Made by a program: the position numbers and the translations under genes
The notes under the pieces: generated by a model
Databases searched by the model: none
The model's input: the letters and a program-made list of their open reading frames with translations, nothing else
What the model was told of the DNA's origin: nothing
Source of the DNA: Actinomycetes bacterium
GTDB taxonomy: Bacteria > Actinomycetota > Actinomycetes > Propionibacteriales > Nocardioidaceae
Direction of reading: 5' to 3'
Assembly (NCBI GenBank): GCA_023460975.1
Contig: JAEWOG010000092.1
Location: 210,530-274,529 of the forward strand
Length of the DNA stretch: 64,000 bases
Shown here: positions 41,501-49,299 of the stretch, in pieces
Numbering within the stretch: position 1 is the first letter of the stretch
How the letters are laid out: the number at the start of each line of letters is the position of its first letter

Positions 41501-43054
41501 GTGGCGCCCGAGAACACCCCCACGGCCGAGGCGGTCGTGACGATCCCCGCCGCCCTGCGCGCCGCGGCGGCCCGACACGGCGACTCCCCCGCGTACGTCG
41601 AGAACGGCGCCGTCACCTCCTTCATCGAGCTCCACGAGCGCGTGCAGGACGTGGCCCGCGCCTACGTCGCCGCGGGCCTGCGTCCCGGCGACCGTGTCGT
41701 GGTGTGGGCGCCCAACAGCGTCGACTGGGTGGTCGCCGCGCTGGCCGCCACCTACGTCGGCGGCACGCTCGTGCCCGCCAACTCGCGCTACACCGGCCAC
41801 GAGGTCGCCGAGTTGGTCGACCGCACGGCCGCGCGCGTCGTCGTGGTGCTCGACGGTTTCCTGGGTCGCACCCAGATCGCCGACCTGCGCGCCGCGTCCG
41901 ATCTGAGCAGCGTCAGCGCCGTCGTCGACCTCGCCAACCTCGCGACGTTCGCCACGACCGGCTCGGGGGTCCCGCTCAGCGAGATCGAGGCGTTCGCGGA
42001 CGCCGTCGCGGCCGACGACGTGGCTGACATCCTCTTCACCTCAGGGACCACCGGGACGCCGAAGGGCGCCATGAGCGCGCACCGTCAGACCGTCGGTGTC
42101 GCGCGGGCGTGGGGCGCCATCGGCGGCGTCCGCAGCGAGGACCGCTACTTGGTGGTCAATCCCTTCTTCCACTCGTTCGGCTACAAGGTCGGCATCGTCA
42201 CTGGACTGCTCACCGGGGCCACCCTCTTCCCGATGGCGACCTTCGACGCCGACAGCCTCATGGAGACGGTGGCCACCGAGGGCATCACCGTCCTCCCCGG
42301 TGCGCCGACGATCTTCACCTCGATGCTCGCCTCGCCGCGTCGCAGCGAGTTCGACCTCAGCACGCTGCGTCTGGCCGTCACCGGCGCCGCTTCCGTGCCG
42401 GTCGTCCTCATCGAGCGGATGCGCGCCGAGGCCCCCGAGGGCCTGGCCATCGAGCAGGTGGTCACGGCCTTCGGCATGACCGAGGCCGTCGTGGCCACGA
42501 TGTGCCGCGGCGACGAGAGCGCTGACACGGTGGCCACGACCTGCGGTCGCGCCATCGAGGGCATGGAGGCCCGCATCGCCGACGACAACGGTGAACTGCT
42601 CCTGCGCGGCGAGTTCGTCATGCTCGGCTACCTGGACGACCCGCAGGCGACTGCCGAGGCGATCGACGCCGAGGGCTGGCTGCACACCGGCGACGTGGGC
42701 GTCCTCGACGACGCGGGCAACCTGCGCATCACCGACCGGCTCAAGGACATGTACATCTCGGGCGGCTTCAACGTCTACCCCGTCGAGATCGAGCAGGCCC
42801 TGGCCCGCATGGACGGGATCGTCGAGGCGGCCGTGGTCGGCGTACCGGACGAGCGCATGGGTGAGATCGGCCGTGCGTACGTGGTCCGCAACGACGAGAT
42901 CAGCACCGAGGACGTCGTGACGTACGCGAAGTCCCGGCTCGCCAACTTCAAGGTGCCCCGAGAGGTGGAGTTCGTCGACGCGCTCCCCCGCAACCTCTCG
43001 GGCAAGGTGCTCAAGAACGACCTTCGCGCCCAGCGCGGACAGGAGGAAAACTGA
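41501..43054 (+). CDS. fadD3: FadD3 HIP-CoA synthetase
   Basis: 517 aa AMP-forming ligase. P-loop LFTSGTTGTPKGAM, VTAFGMTEAVVATM, DRLKDMYISGGFNVYP and the C-terminal Lys in LSGKVLKNDLR are present. FadD3 adds CoA to HIP, the two-ring propanoate left after ring A/B degradation, and so starts rings C/D catabolism. The GTG start has a strong GGGAGG upstream. It is the first gene of fadD3-fadE31-fadE32-fadE33, all joined by overlaps, divergent from fadE30 across the operator. Confidence 0.93.
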   Translation: MAPENTPTAEAVVTIPAALRAAAARHGDSPAYVENGAVTSFIELHERVQDVARAYVAAGLRPGDRVVVWAPNSVDWVVAALAATYVGGTLVPANSRYTGHEVAELVDRTAARVVVVLDGFLGRTQIADLRAASDLSSVSAVVDLANLATFATTGSGVPLSEIEAFADAVAADDVADILFTSGTTGTPKGAMSAHRQTVGVARAWGAIGGVRSEDRYLVVNPFFHSFGYKVGIVTGLLTGATLFPMATFDADSLMETVATEGITVLPGAPTIFTSMLASPRRSEFDLSTLRLAVTGAASVPVVLIERMRAEAPEGLAIEQVVTAFGMTEAVVATMCRGDESADTVATTCGRAIEGMEARIADDNGELLLRGEFVMLGYLDDPQATAEAIDAEGWLHTGDVGVLDDAGNLRITDRLKDMYISGGFNVYPVEIEQALARMDGIVEAAVVGVPDERMGEIGRAYVVRNDEISTEDVVTYAKSRLANFKVPREVEFVDALPRNLSGKVLKNDLRAQRGQEEN

Positions 43055-44205
43055 TGGATCTCGACCTCACCGAGGCCGAACTGGCCTTCCAGGCCGAGGC
43101 CCGGGCATGGCTCGCGGCGAACGTGCCCGCCGAGCCATTGGCCTCGATGGACACCCCCGAGGGTTTCGTGGCCCACCAGGCGTGGGAGAAGAAGCTCTTC
43201 GACGCGCGCTGGGCGGTCGTGTCGTGGCCCGAGGAGTTCGGCGGTCGCGCCGCCTCGCTGATCGAGTGGGTCATCTTCGAGGAGGAGTACTACCGCGCCG
43301 GGGCTCCCGGCCGGGTCTCCCAGAACGGCATCTTCCTGCTGGCCCCGATCGTCTTCGACCACGGCACGCCGGAGCAGCAGGCCCGCTTCCTGCCGACCAT
43401 GGCCAGCGGCGAGAAGGTGTGGGCGCAGGCCTGGTCCGAGCCCGAGTCGGGCTCCGACCTCGCGTCGCTGCGCTCCACCGCGACCCGCGACGAGGCTCGC
43501 GGCGGCTGGCTGCTGAACGGCCAGAAGACGTGGTCCTCGCGGGCCGCGCTGGCGCAGTGGGGCTTCGGCCTGTTCCGCTCTGACGCCGAGGCGCAGCGCC
43601 ACGCGGGGCTGACGTACTTCCTGTTCCCGCTCGACTCGGCCGGGCTGACCGTACGGCCCATCGCCCAGCTCGACGGCGAGGCAGGGTTTGCGGAGATCTT
43701 CTTCGAGGACGTCTTCGTGCCGGACGCCGACGTGCTCGGCGCCGTCGGCGCGGGCTGGAACGTCGCCATGAGCACGGCTGGCAACGAGCGTGGCCTCTCG
43801 CTCCGCTCGCCCGGCCGCTTCTGCGCGGCAGCCGACCGTCTGGTCGACCTGTACCGCGCCTCCGGCATGCCGTCGGCCCACGGCGCCGGCGTCGTCGACG
43901 CCTGGATCAAGGCGCAGGCCTACCGCCTCTACACGTGGGGCACGGTCACCCGCCTCGCCGACGGCGGCGAGATGGGCACGGCCGGCTCGGTCAACAAGGT
44001 CTTCTGGTCGGAGCTCGACGTGGCGCTGCACGAGAGCGCCCTCGACATCCTCGACGCCGAGGGTGAGGTGGAGTCGCGCTGGAGCGACGGCTACATCTTC
44101 TCGCTGTCGGGCCCCATCTACGCGGGCACCAACGAGATCCAGCGCAACATCGTCGCCGAGCGCATCCTCGGCCTGCCGCGTGAGCCGAAGGGAGCGGGCA
44201 AGTGA
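43054..44205 (+). CDS. fadE31: FadE31 acyl-CoA dehydrogenase
   Basis: 383 aa. It carries SEPESGSDLASL, GQKTWSSRAALAQW, STAGNERGLSLRS (likely catalytic Glu) and YAGTNEIQRNIVAERILGLPRE. It is the catalytic partner reported to form heterotetramers with FadE32 or FadE33. The ATG overlaps the fadD3 stop by one base. The role is in late HIP-CoA degradation. Confidence 0.9.
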   Translation: MDLDLTEAELAFQAEARAWLAANVPAEPLASMDTPEGFVAHQAWEKKLFDARWAVVSWPEEFGGRAASLIEWVIFEEEYYRAGAPGRVSQNGIFLLAPIVFDHGTPEQQARFLPTMASGEKVWAQAWSEPESGSDLASLRSTATRDEARGGWLLNGQKTWSSRAALAQWGFGLFRSDAEAQRHAGLTYFLFPLDSAGLTVRPIAQLDGEAGFAEIFFEDVFVPDADVLGAVGAGWNVAMSTAGNERGLSLRSPGRFCAAADRLVDLYRASGMPSAHGAGVVDAWIKAQAYRLYTWGTVTRLADGGEMGTAGSVNKVFWSELDVALHESALDILDAEGEVESRWSDGYIFSLSGPIYAGTNEIQRNIVAERILGLPREPKGAGK

Positions 44206-45164
44206 AGTTCATCCACACCTCCGAGCAGGTCGACTTCGGTCGTACGCTCGACAAGGTCCTCTCCTCGACCGACGTCGTCGGAGCAGTGCGTTCCTGGTCC
44301 GAGGGCGACCTCGAGGCCGGCCTGACGCTGTGGGGCAAGCTCGCCGAGCAGGGTGTCCCGGCGCTGCTGGTGCCCGAGGACGCCGACGGGATGGGCGCCA
44401 CCGCGGTCGAGCTCGTCATCGCGATGGAGGCCCTCGGTCGCCACGCCGTACCCGGCCCGTGGGTCGAGACCGCCGCCTACCTGCCGCGCGCACTTGCCGA
44501 CGCCGACGCACTCTCTGCGATCGCCGAGGGCAACCCGGCCTCTGTGGCCGTCGCCCCGACCGCTCCGTACGCGGTCGACGCCGAGGCCGCCGACTCCGTG
44601 TACACGGTGGTCGAGGGAGTGCTGCACACCGCCACCGTCGCAGGCTCCGTGGCGTCCGTAGACCCCGCCCGCCGCCTCGCCACCGTCGAGGCAGGCGCCT
44701 CGCTCCCCCAGGCCGATCTGGACCGGGCGTTCGACACCGCAGTCCTCGCGGCTGCCGCCCAGCTGTACGGCGCGGGCGAGCGGCTGCTGGCCGACGCCGT
44801 GGCGTACGTGAAGCAGCGCCGTCAGTTCGGCCGCGAGATCGGCTCGTACCAGGCCATCAAGCACCAGCTCGCCGACGTGCGGATCGCGCTCGACTTCGTA
44901 CGCCCGCTGTTGGACGGCGCCGCCCTCTCCGACGGTACGCCCGAGTTCTCGCGCGATGTCTCGGCCGCCAAGGTGGCCGCCAACGAGGCGGCGTACCTCG
45001 CCTCCCGCGTCGCGCTGCAGGTCCACGGGGCGATCGGCTACACCGCCGAGCTCGACCTCTCGTTGTGGATCCTCAAGGTGCGCGCACTCAAGGGCGCGTG
45101 GGGCACCACGACGTACCACCGCGAGCGCGTGCTCGCCGCGCTCGTCGCGGACGGTGCTGCCTGA
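44202..45164 (+). CDS. fadE32: FadE32 acyl-CoA dehydrogenase
   Basis: 320 aa, the short type of actinobacterial acyl-CoA dehydrogenase subunit. It has the YVKQRRQFGREIGSYQAIKHQLADV helix and LQVHGAIGYTAELDLSLW, but no clear catalytic Glu of the NER/HER type, so it is taken as a partner of FadE31. It begins at a GTG in the fadE31 stop (GTGA) and ends overlapping fadE33. Confidence 0.9.
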   Translation: MKFIHTSEQVDFGRTLDKVLSSTDVVGAVRSWSEGDLEAGLTLWGKLAEQGVPALLVPEDADGMGATAVELVIAMEALGRHAVPGPWVETAAYLPRALADADALSAIAEGNPASVAVAPTAPYAVDAEAADSVYTVVEGVLHTATVAGSVASVDPARRLATVEAGASLPQADLDRAFDTAVLAAAAQLYGAGERLLADAVAYVKQRRQFGREIGSYQAIKHQLADVRIALDFVRPLLDGAALSDGTPEFSRDVSAAKVAANEAAYLASRVALQVHGAIGYTAELDLSLWILKVRALKGAWGTTTYHRERVLAALVADGAA

Positions 45165-46147
45165 TGGACGTCATCCGCACCGAGGAGCAGACAGAGCTCG
45201 CGACGATCGTGCGCGGGCTGCTCGAGAAGCGCTCCGACTCGGGCGCTGTCCGGGCAGCCGTTGAGAGCGAGGCCGGTTTCGACGCCAGCCTGTGGTCCAC
45301 CCTGTGCGAGCAGATCGGCGCTGCCGCGCTGAGCATCCCCGAGGACCTCGGCGGCGCGGGCTTCAGCGTGGCCGAGTCCTTCGTGGTGCTGGAGGAGTTG
45401 GGCCGTGCTCTGGCGCCCAGCCCCCTGCTCGGCAGTCTGCTGGCCGCCGAGGCGCTGGTCGCCGCCGGTGACTCCGAGGCCGCCCAGCGCCTGCTCCCGC
45501 GCATCGCCGAGGGCGAGATCGCGACCGTGGCGTTCGGCGCGGACAACGTGCTGTTCGGCGCGGACGCCGACATCGTCCTGGCCTTCGTTGACGGCGCGCT
45601 GGTCGAGGTCACCGACGTCGCGCGCACCCGTACGCCCGCCGTCGACCTGACGCTGCCCCTGGCGCGTCTGGACCTGGCCGCCGCCACCACGTCGCCGATC
45701 TCCGACGACCCTGCGGTGTACGAGCGCACCCGCGACGTGGCTCTGGTCGCGACCGCCGCGCTCCAGGTCGGCACGATGCAGCGGGCGCTGGACGACACGG
45801 TCACCTACAGCAAGCAGCGCGTCCAGTTCGGCCGTGTCATCGGCTCGTTCCAGGCGCTCAAGCACCGCATGGCCGACATGCTCGTACGGCTCGAGATGTC
45901 GCGCTCCGCGCTGCTCGCTGCCTCGTGGGCTCTCTCGACGCACGACGACTCCGCCACTGAGCGGGCGGCGTCGGCTGCGTCGTACTGCTCGGAGTCGTTG
46001 TGGTCGATCGCGGGCGAAATGGTGCAGCTGCACGGTGGCATCGCGATCACCTGGGAGCACGACGCGCACCTGGTCCTCAAGCGCGCCCACTCCTTGGGTG
46101 CCCTGTTTGGTCAGGCTCACGAGCACCGGGCTCGCATCGCCCTCTGA
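45164..46147 (+). CDS. fadE33: FadE33 acyl-CoA dehydrogenase
   Basis: 327 aa short-type dehydrogenase subunit. YSKQRVQFGRVIGSFQALKHRMADM and MVQLHGGIAITWEHDAHLVLKRA are the recognisable blocks. Like FadE32 it probably pairs with FadE31. The ATG overlaps the fadE32 stop by one base. It closes the operon; two hairpins follow. Confidence 0.9.
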   Translation: MDVIRTEEQTELATIVRGLLEKRSDSGAVRAAVESEAGFDASLWSTLCEQIGAAALSIPEDLGGAGFSVAESFVVLEELGRALAPSPLLGSLLAAEALVAAGDSEAAQRLLPRIAEGEIATVAFGADNVLFGADADIVLAFVDGALVEVTDVARTRTPAVDLTLPLARLDLAAATTSPISDDPAVYERTRDVALVATAALQVGTMQRALDDTVTYSKQRVQFGRVIGSFQALKHRMADMLVRLEMSRSALLAASWALSTHDDSATERAASAASYCSESLWSIAGEMVQLHGGIAITWEHDAHLVLKRAHSLGALFGQAHEHRARIAL

Positions 46148-46154
46148 TCCACCT

Positions 46155-46200
46155 GACGTCATGGCCCGCGGTTGCTCCTGCAGCCGCGGGCCATGACGTT
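46155..46200. repeat. ACGTCATGGCC hairpin, copy 2
   Basis: A 21-bp stem (46155-46175 with 46180-46200) with a 4-nt loop and the outer ACGTCATGGCC. It begins 7 nt after the fadE33 stop and is likely its terminator. Confidence 0.8.
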
Positions 46201-46249
46201 ATGGGCATCCGTACGACGCGTGCCCCCGCCGCGCGTACGCCCCCGAAAT

Positions 46250-46295
46250 GACGTCATGGCCAGCGGTCGTGGGGACGACCACCGGCCATGACGTT
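46250..46295. repeat. ACGTCATGGCC hairpin, copy 3
   Basis: A 21-bp stem (46250-46270 with 46275-46295, few mismatches) around GGGG, directly before the end of hsaB. It would terminate the leftward hsa operon. The outer 12 bases equal copy 2. Confidence 0.78.
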
Positions 46296-46302
46296 GCGTA
46301 CG

Positions 46303-46926
46303 TCAGTCCGTGGCGGTGCGGTACGACCCGCCGTAGTAGAGCAGCGGGTCAACGGCCTCTCCGACGGACAGGTCCACGACCTTGCCGACCACGATCCAGT
46401 GGTCGCCGGCCTCGTGGACGGTCTGCACGGTGCAGTCGACGTAGCCGACAACGCCGTCGAGCAGCGCGGAGCCACCCTTCGTCAGCGTCCAGTCGAGTCC
46501 CTCGAACTTGTCCTCGGCCCTGCTGGCGAACGTGTTCGAGATCTGCTGCTGGTCGGCGGCCAGGAAGTTCACGCAGAAGTGTCCCGAGCGCTGGATGGCC
46601 TGGAAGGCGCGCGACTGGCGCGTCGGCAGGAACGCCACCAACGGCGGGTCGAGGCTCACGCTGGTGAACGACTGGCACGTCATCCCGACCGGTACGCCGT
46701 TGGAGACGGTCGTGACCACCGTGACGCCGGAGCAGTAGCGCCCCAGAACGTCCCGGAATGCGCGGGCCGCCGCTTGGGCCTCCTCGCTGTCGACCTCGAG
46801 CGTCTCGCCGGGTCGCAGCTCGAAGGCGTGCGGGAAGTTGCCGAGGAAGGAGTCGATCAGTTCCGCCGGCGGCCACGAGACCTTGGCGTCTCCGCTCATC
46901 CCCTCCGGGATCTTCTTCTCGTTCAT
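46303..46926 (-). CDS. hsaB: HsaB flavin reductase
   Basis: 207 aa member of the flavin reductase (FRP/HpaC-like) family. It has VTVVTTVSNGVPVGMTCQSF, SLDPPLVAF, RSGHFCVNFLA and the terminal LLYYGGSYR. HsaB supplies reduced FMN to HsaA in hydroxylation of 3-HSA. ATG 46926 has GGATGGGGA upstream; an ATG at 46956 would overlap hsaC by 8 nt and is possible. It follows hsaC on the same strand. Confidence 0.9.
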   Translation of the reverse strand: MNEKKIPEGMSGDAKVSWPPAELIDSFLGNFPHAFELRPGETLEVDSEEAQAAARAFRDVLGRYCSGVTVVTTVSNGVPVGMTCQSFTSVSLDPPLVAFLPTRQSRAFQAIQRSGHFCVNFLAADQQQISNTFASRAEDKFEGLDWTLTKGGSALLDGVVGYVDCTVQTVHEAGDHWIVVGKVVDLSVGEAVDPLLYYGGSYRTATD

Positions 46927-46948
46927 CACGTCCCCATCCTGCCGCAGG

Positions 46949-47848
46949 TCAGCCACCGAAGACGTGACCCCAGTACGACACGGCGGTGCTCTCGCGCGCG
47001 ACCCACCGGTGGTCGTCGACGCGCAGCCCCTCCGTGCCGAACTCCACGTCGAACCCGCCGGGCGACTTCACGTAGAACGAGACCATCTCGTCGTTCATGT
47101 GGCGCCCCAGCGTGGCGGAGAGGTTGAAGCCGTTCTTGCGGACCCGCTCCAGGGCGCGACCCACGTCGTCGAGCTTGTCGACCTCGAACATGATGTGGAC
47201 GCACTTGGCCGCGTCGGCGCTCGGCATGATCGTGAACGCCAACGAGTGGTGACGCGGGTTGATACCCAGGAAGCGCAGCCACACCTTGGTGCCCGGCTCG
47301 CGCCCCACGAACTCGCCCGGCATGCTCATCGAGTCGCGCAGACGGAAGCCCAGCACCTCGGTGTAGAACTTCAGCGCCTCCACGTCATCGCTGACCGGGA
47401 CCACGATGTGGCCCATGCCCTGGTCGCCGGTGACGAAGGTGGCTCCGTACGGGGTGACGGTGGGGTGCTTCTCGTACGTGATGCCGTGGAAGAGCTCCAT
47501 GACGTTGCCGAACGGGTCGGTAAAGCGGATGAACGCCTCGACGCGGCGGTCGGCGAGTTCCTCCGGCGTGCCCTCCTCGTACGCCACACCCACGGCGTCA
47601 AGGTGCTCGCGCGCGGCCTGCAGCGCCGGGCCGTCGGCCATCTCCCAGCCGCAGACCTCGAGGCGGTCAACGTCGGAGGGGAAGACCACGAGCCGTGCCG
47701 AGACGGCGTCGGTGCGGTAGTAGAGGTTCTCGGGGTTGGGGCCGCGGCCCTCCATGAGGCCCAGCACCTTGCCTGCGAAGAGGCGCCAGCGGTCCAGGTC
47801 GGTGGAGGCGACGCGGACGTAGCCCATGGACTTGATGTCGATCGTCAT
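46949..47848 (-). CDS. hsaC: HsaC extradiol dioxygenase
   Basis: 299 aa type I extradiol dioxygenase with two vicinal-oxygen-chelate repeats. The iron ligands are H147 (MGHIVVPV), one of the HH200-201 pair (RHHSLAF), and E269 (GFDVEFGTEG). HsaC cleaves the catecholic ring A of DHSA by meta cleavage. AAGGAG precedes the ATG at good spacing. It lies 131 nt after hsaA, separated by a strong hairpin; the usual hsaD between them is absent here. Confidence 0.92.
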   Translation of the reverse strand: MTIDIKSMGYVRVASTDLDRWRLFAGKVLGLMEGRGPNPENLYYRTDAVSARLVVFPSDVDRLEVCGWEMADGPALQAAREHLDAVGVAYEEGTPEELADRRVEAFIRFTDPFGNVMELFHGITYEKHPTVTPYGATFVTGDQGMGHIVVPVSDDVEALKFYTEVLGFRLRDSMSMPGEFVGREPGTKVWLRFLGINPRHHSLAFTIMPSADAAKCVHIMFEVDKLDDVGRALERVRKNGFNLSATLGRHMNDEMVSFYVKSPGGFDVEFGTEGLRVDDHRWVARESTAVSYWGHVFGG

Positions 47849-47919
47849 CGAAAAGCTCCTTGCGGCAGCGGCCGCGCAATGTCGTGATGCGGGTGGAACG
47901 TGCGGGTGAAGATGAGCCG

Positions 47920-47954
47920 AGGGTGCGGGGCCGGTCCAGCCGGCCCCGCACCCT
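47920..47954 (-). terminator. Hairpin between hsaA and hsaC
   Basis: A perfect 15-bp stem AGGGTGCGGGGCCGG (47920-47934) with 47940-47954 and a 5-nt loop, 25 nt after the hsaA stop and about 70 nt before the hsaC start. It may attenuate or end transcription in mid-operon. Confidence 0.72.
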
Positions 47955-47979
47955 CCGTGGCGTTGCGGAGCCCGAAGGC

Positions 47980-49146
47980 TCAGTACATGCCGGGCTCGAT
48001 CTTGTGACCGAAGACCAGCTCGCCGTACATCTTGAGTGCGCGCTCCTGGTCGTTGGCGGCGTGGACCCGGCCGGCCCGCGAGTCGCGCAGCGCACGCTGG
48101 AGGTAGGAACCCTCGGCCAGCGCGCGGCCACCGGAGGCCTCGAACAGGATGTCGATGGCCTTGATCGCGCGGTCGGTGCCGAGCACCTGGTCGCGACGGA
48201 CCTTCAGGCGCAGCTCCAGCGGGATCTGCTGACCCTTGGCGACGAGCGCCTGCTCCTCGCGGATGTTGTTCATCAGCAGCGCCCACGCGGCGTCGATGTC
48301 GGAGGAGGCACGGGCGATGCGGACCGCAGCGAACGGGTCCGAGGAGGCCTTCTCGCCGGCGTACGCGGCGCGCACGCGCTTCTGCTGCATCTCGATGTGC
48401 TCGGCGTACGCACCGGTCGCCATGCCGATGATCGGCGTGGTGATGGTGGTGGTGAACAGCGAGTGGAACGGCAGCTTGTAGAGGTCGGAGGTGTTCTGCT
48501 CCTGGCCCGGGCCGTAGCAGCGGCCGGTGTCGCTCATGGACAGCGTGAACGCCTCGGGCACGAAGTGCTCCTCGACGACGATGTCGTTGGAGCCGGTGCC
48601 GCGCAGGCCGAGCACGTTCCACACGTCGACGATCTCGTACTTCTCGCGCGGGATCATGAAGGTGCGGAAGTCGATGACCTGGCCCTCCTCGTTGAACACG
48701 AGACCGCCCAGGAGGACCCAGGTGGCGTGCGCCGAGCCGGAGGAGAAGGCCCACTTGCCGGAGAGCTTGTAGCCGCCCTCGACCTTCACGGCCTTGCCGG
48801 TGGGGGCGTACGAGGACGACAGACGCGTGTTGGTGTCGCTGCCCCAGACCGCCTGCTGCGCCTCGTCGGCGAACAGGGCGACCTGCCAGGGGTGGACGCC
48901 GAGGACGCTGGAGATCCAACCGGTCGAACCGTCCGCCGAGGCGATCTCCTTGACCGCGGTGTAGAACGTGATCGGGTCGGCCTCAAAACCATCGAAGCGC
49001 TTGGGCTGGAGGAGGCGGAAGAAGCCCGTGGCCTCCAACTCCTTGACGGACGCCTCGGGAACCTGGCGGAGACGCTCGCCCTCATCGGCGCGCTCGCGGA
49101 AGGTGGGCAGGAGGTCGCGGACTGCGTCGAGGACCTTCTCGGACAT
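47980..49146 (-). CDS. hsaA: HsaA 3-HSA monooxygenase oxygenase
   Basis: 388 aa class D flavin-dependent monooxygenase with an acyl-CoA dehydrogenase fold. GSTGWISSVLGVHPWQVA, SGKWAFSSGSAHATW and GLRGTGSNDIVVEEHFVP are typical. With HsaB it hydroxylates 3-HSA to the catechol DHSA. ATG 49146 is preceded by AAGGAGC. The gene is divergent from kstD across two KstR-like boxes. Confidence 0.93.
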   Translation of the reverse strand: MSEKVLDAVRDLLPTFRERADEGERLRQVPEASVKELEATGFFRLLQPKRFDGFEADPITFYTAVKEIASADGSTGWISSVLGVHPWQVALFADEAQQAVWGSDTNTRLSSSYAPTGKAVKVEGGYKLSGKWAFSSGSAHATWVLLGGLVFNEEGQVIDFRTFMIPREKYEIVDVWNVLGLRGTGSNDIVVEEHFVPEAFTLSMSDTGRCYGPGQEQNTSDLYKLPFHSLFTTTITTPIIGMATGAYAEHIEMQQKRVRAAYAGEKASSDPFAAVRIARASSDIDAAWALLMNNIREEQALVAKGQQIPLELRLKVRRDQVLGTDRAIKAIDILFEASGGRALAEGSYLQRALRDSRAGRVHAANDQERALKMYGELVFGHKIEPGMY

Positions 49147-49232
49147 GGGTTGCTCCTTGTTTCTGTGGGCGCCTGGCCGATGTAAGGGAGGGTCAGGCCT
49201 GCTCCGGTGAAGACTGGGCTGTGAGGCAATAC

Positions 49233-49246
49233 TAGAACACGTTCTA
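49233..49246. promoter_or_regulatory. KstR-like operator, hsaA side
   Basis: TAGAACACGTTCTA within ACTAGAACACGTTCTAGT, a palindrome with 8-bp perfect arms about two central bases. It is the most symmetric box in the window and lies about 87 nt before the hsaA ATG. Confidence 0.85.
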
Positions 49247-49276
49247 GTGTTTGGTCCACGCCCTGCGCCTTCTCAC

Positions 49277-49290
49277 TAGAACCTGTTACA
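49277..49290. promoter_or_regulatory. KstR-like operator, kstD side
   Basis: TAGAACCTGTTACA overlaps TACAGT (49287-49292), which lies 7 nt before the kstD ATG. It gives kstD-chsH3 its own repressor site, 30 nt from the hsaA-side box. Confidence 0.8.
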
Positions 49291-49299
49291 GTTTTTCCC

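Noticed and set aside
47849..47979. KstR-like box before hsaC
   Set aside because: No AAC-NN-GTT palindrome is present in this gap; only the hairpin is seen.
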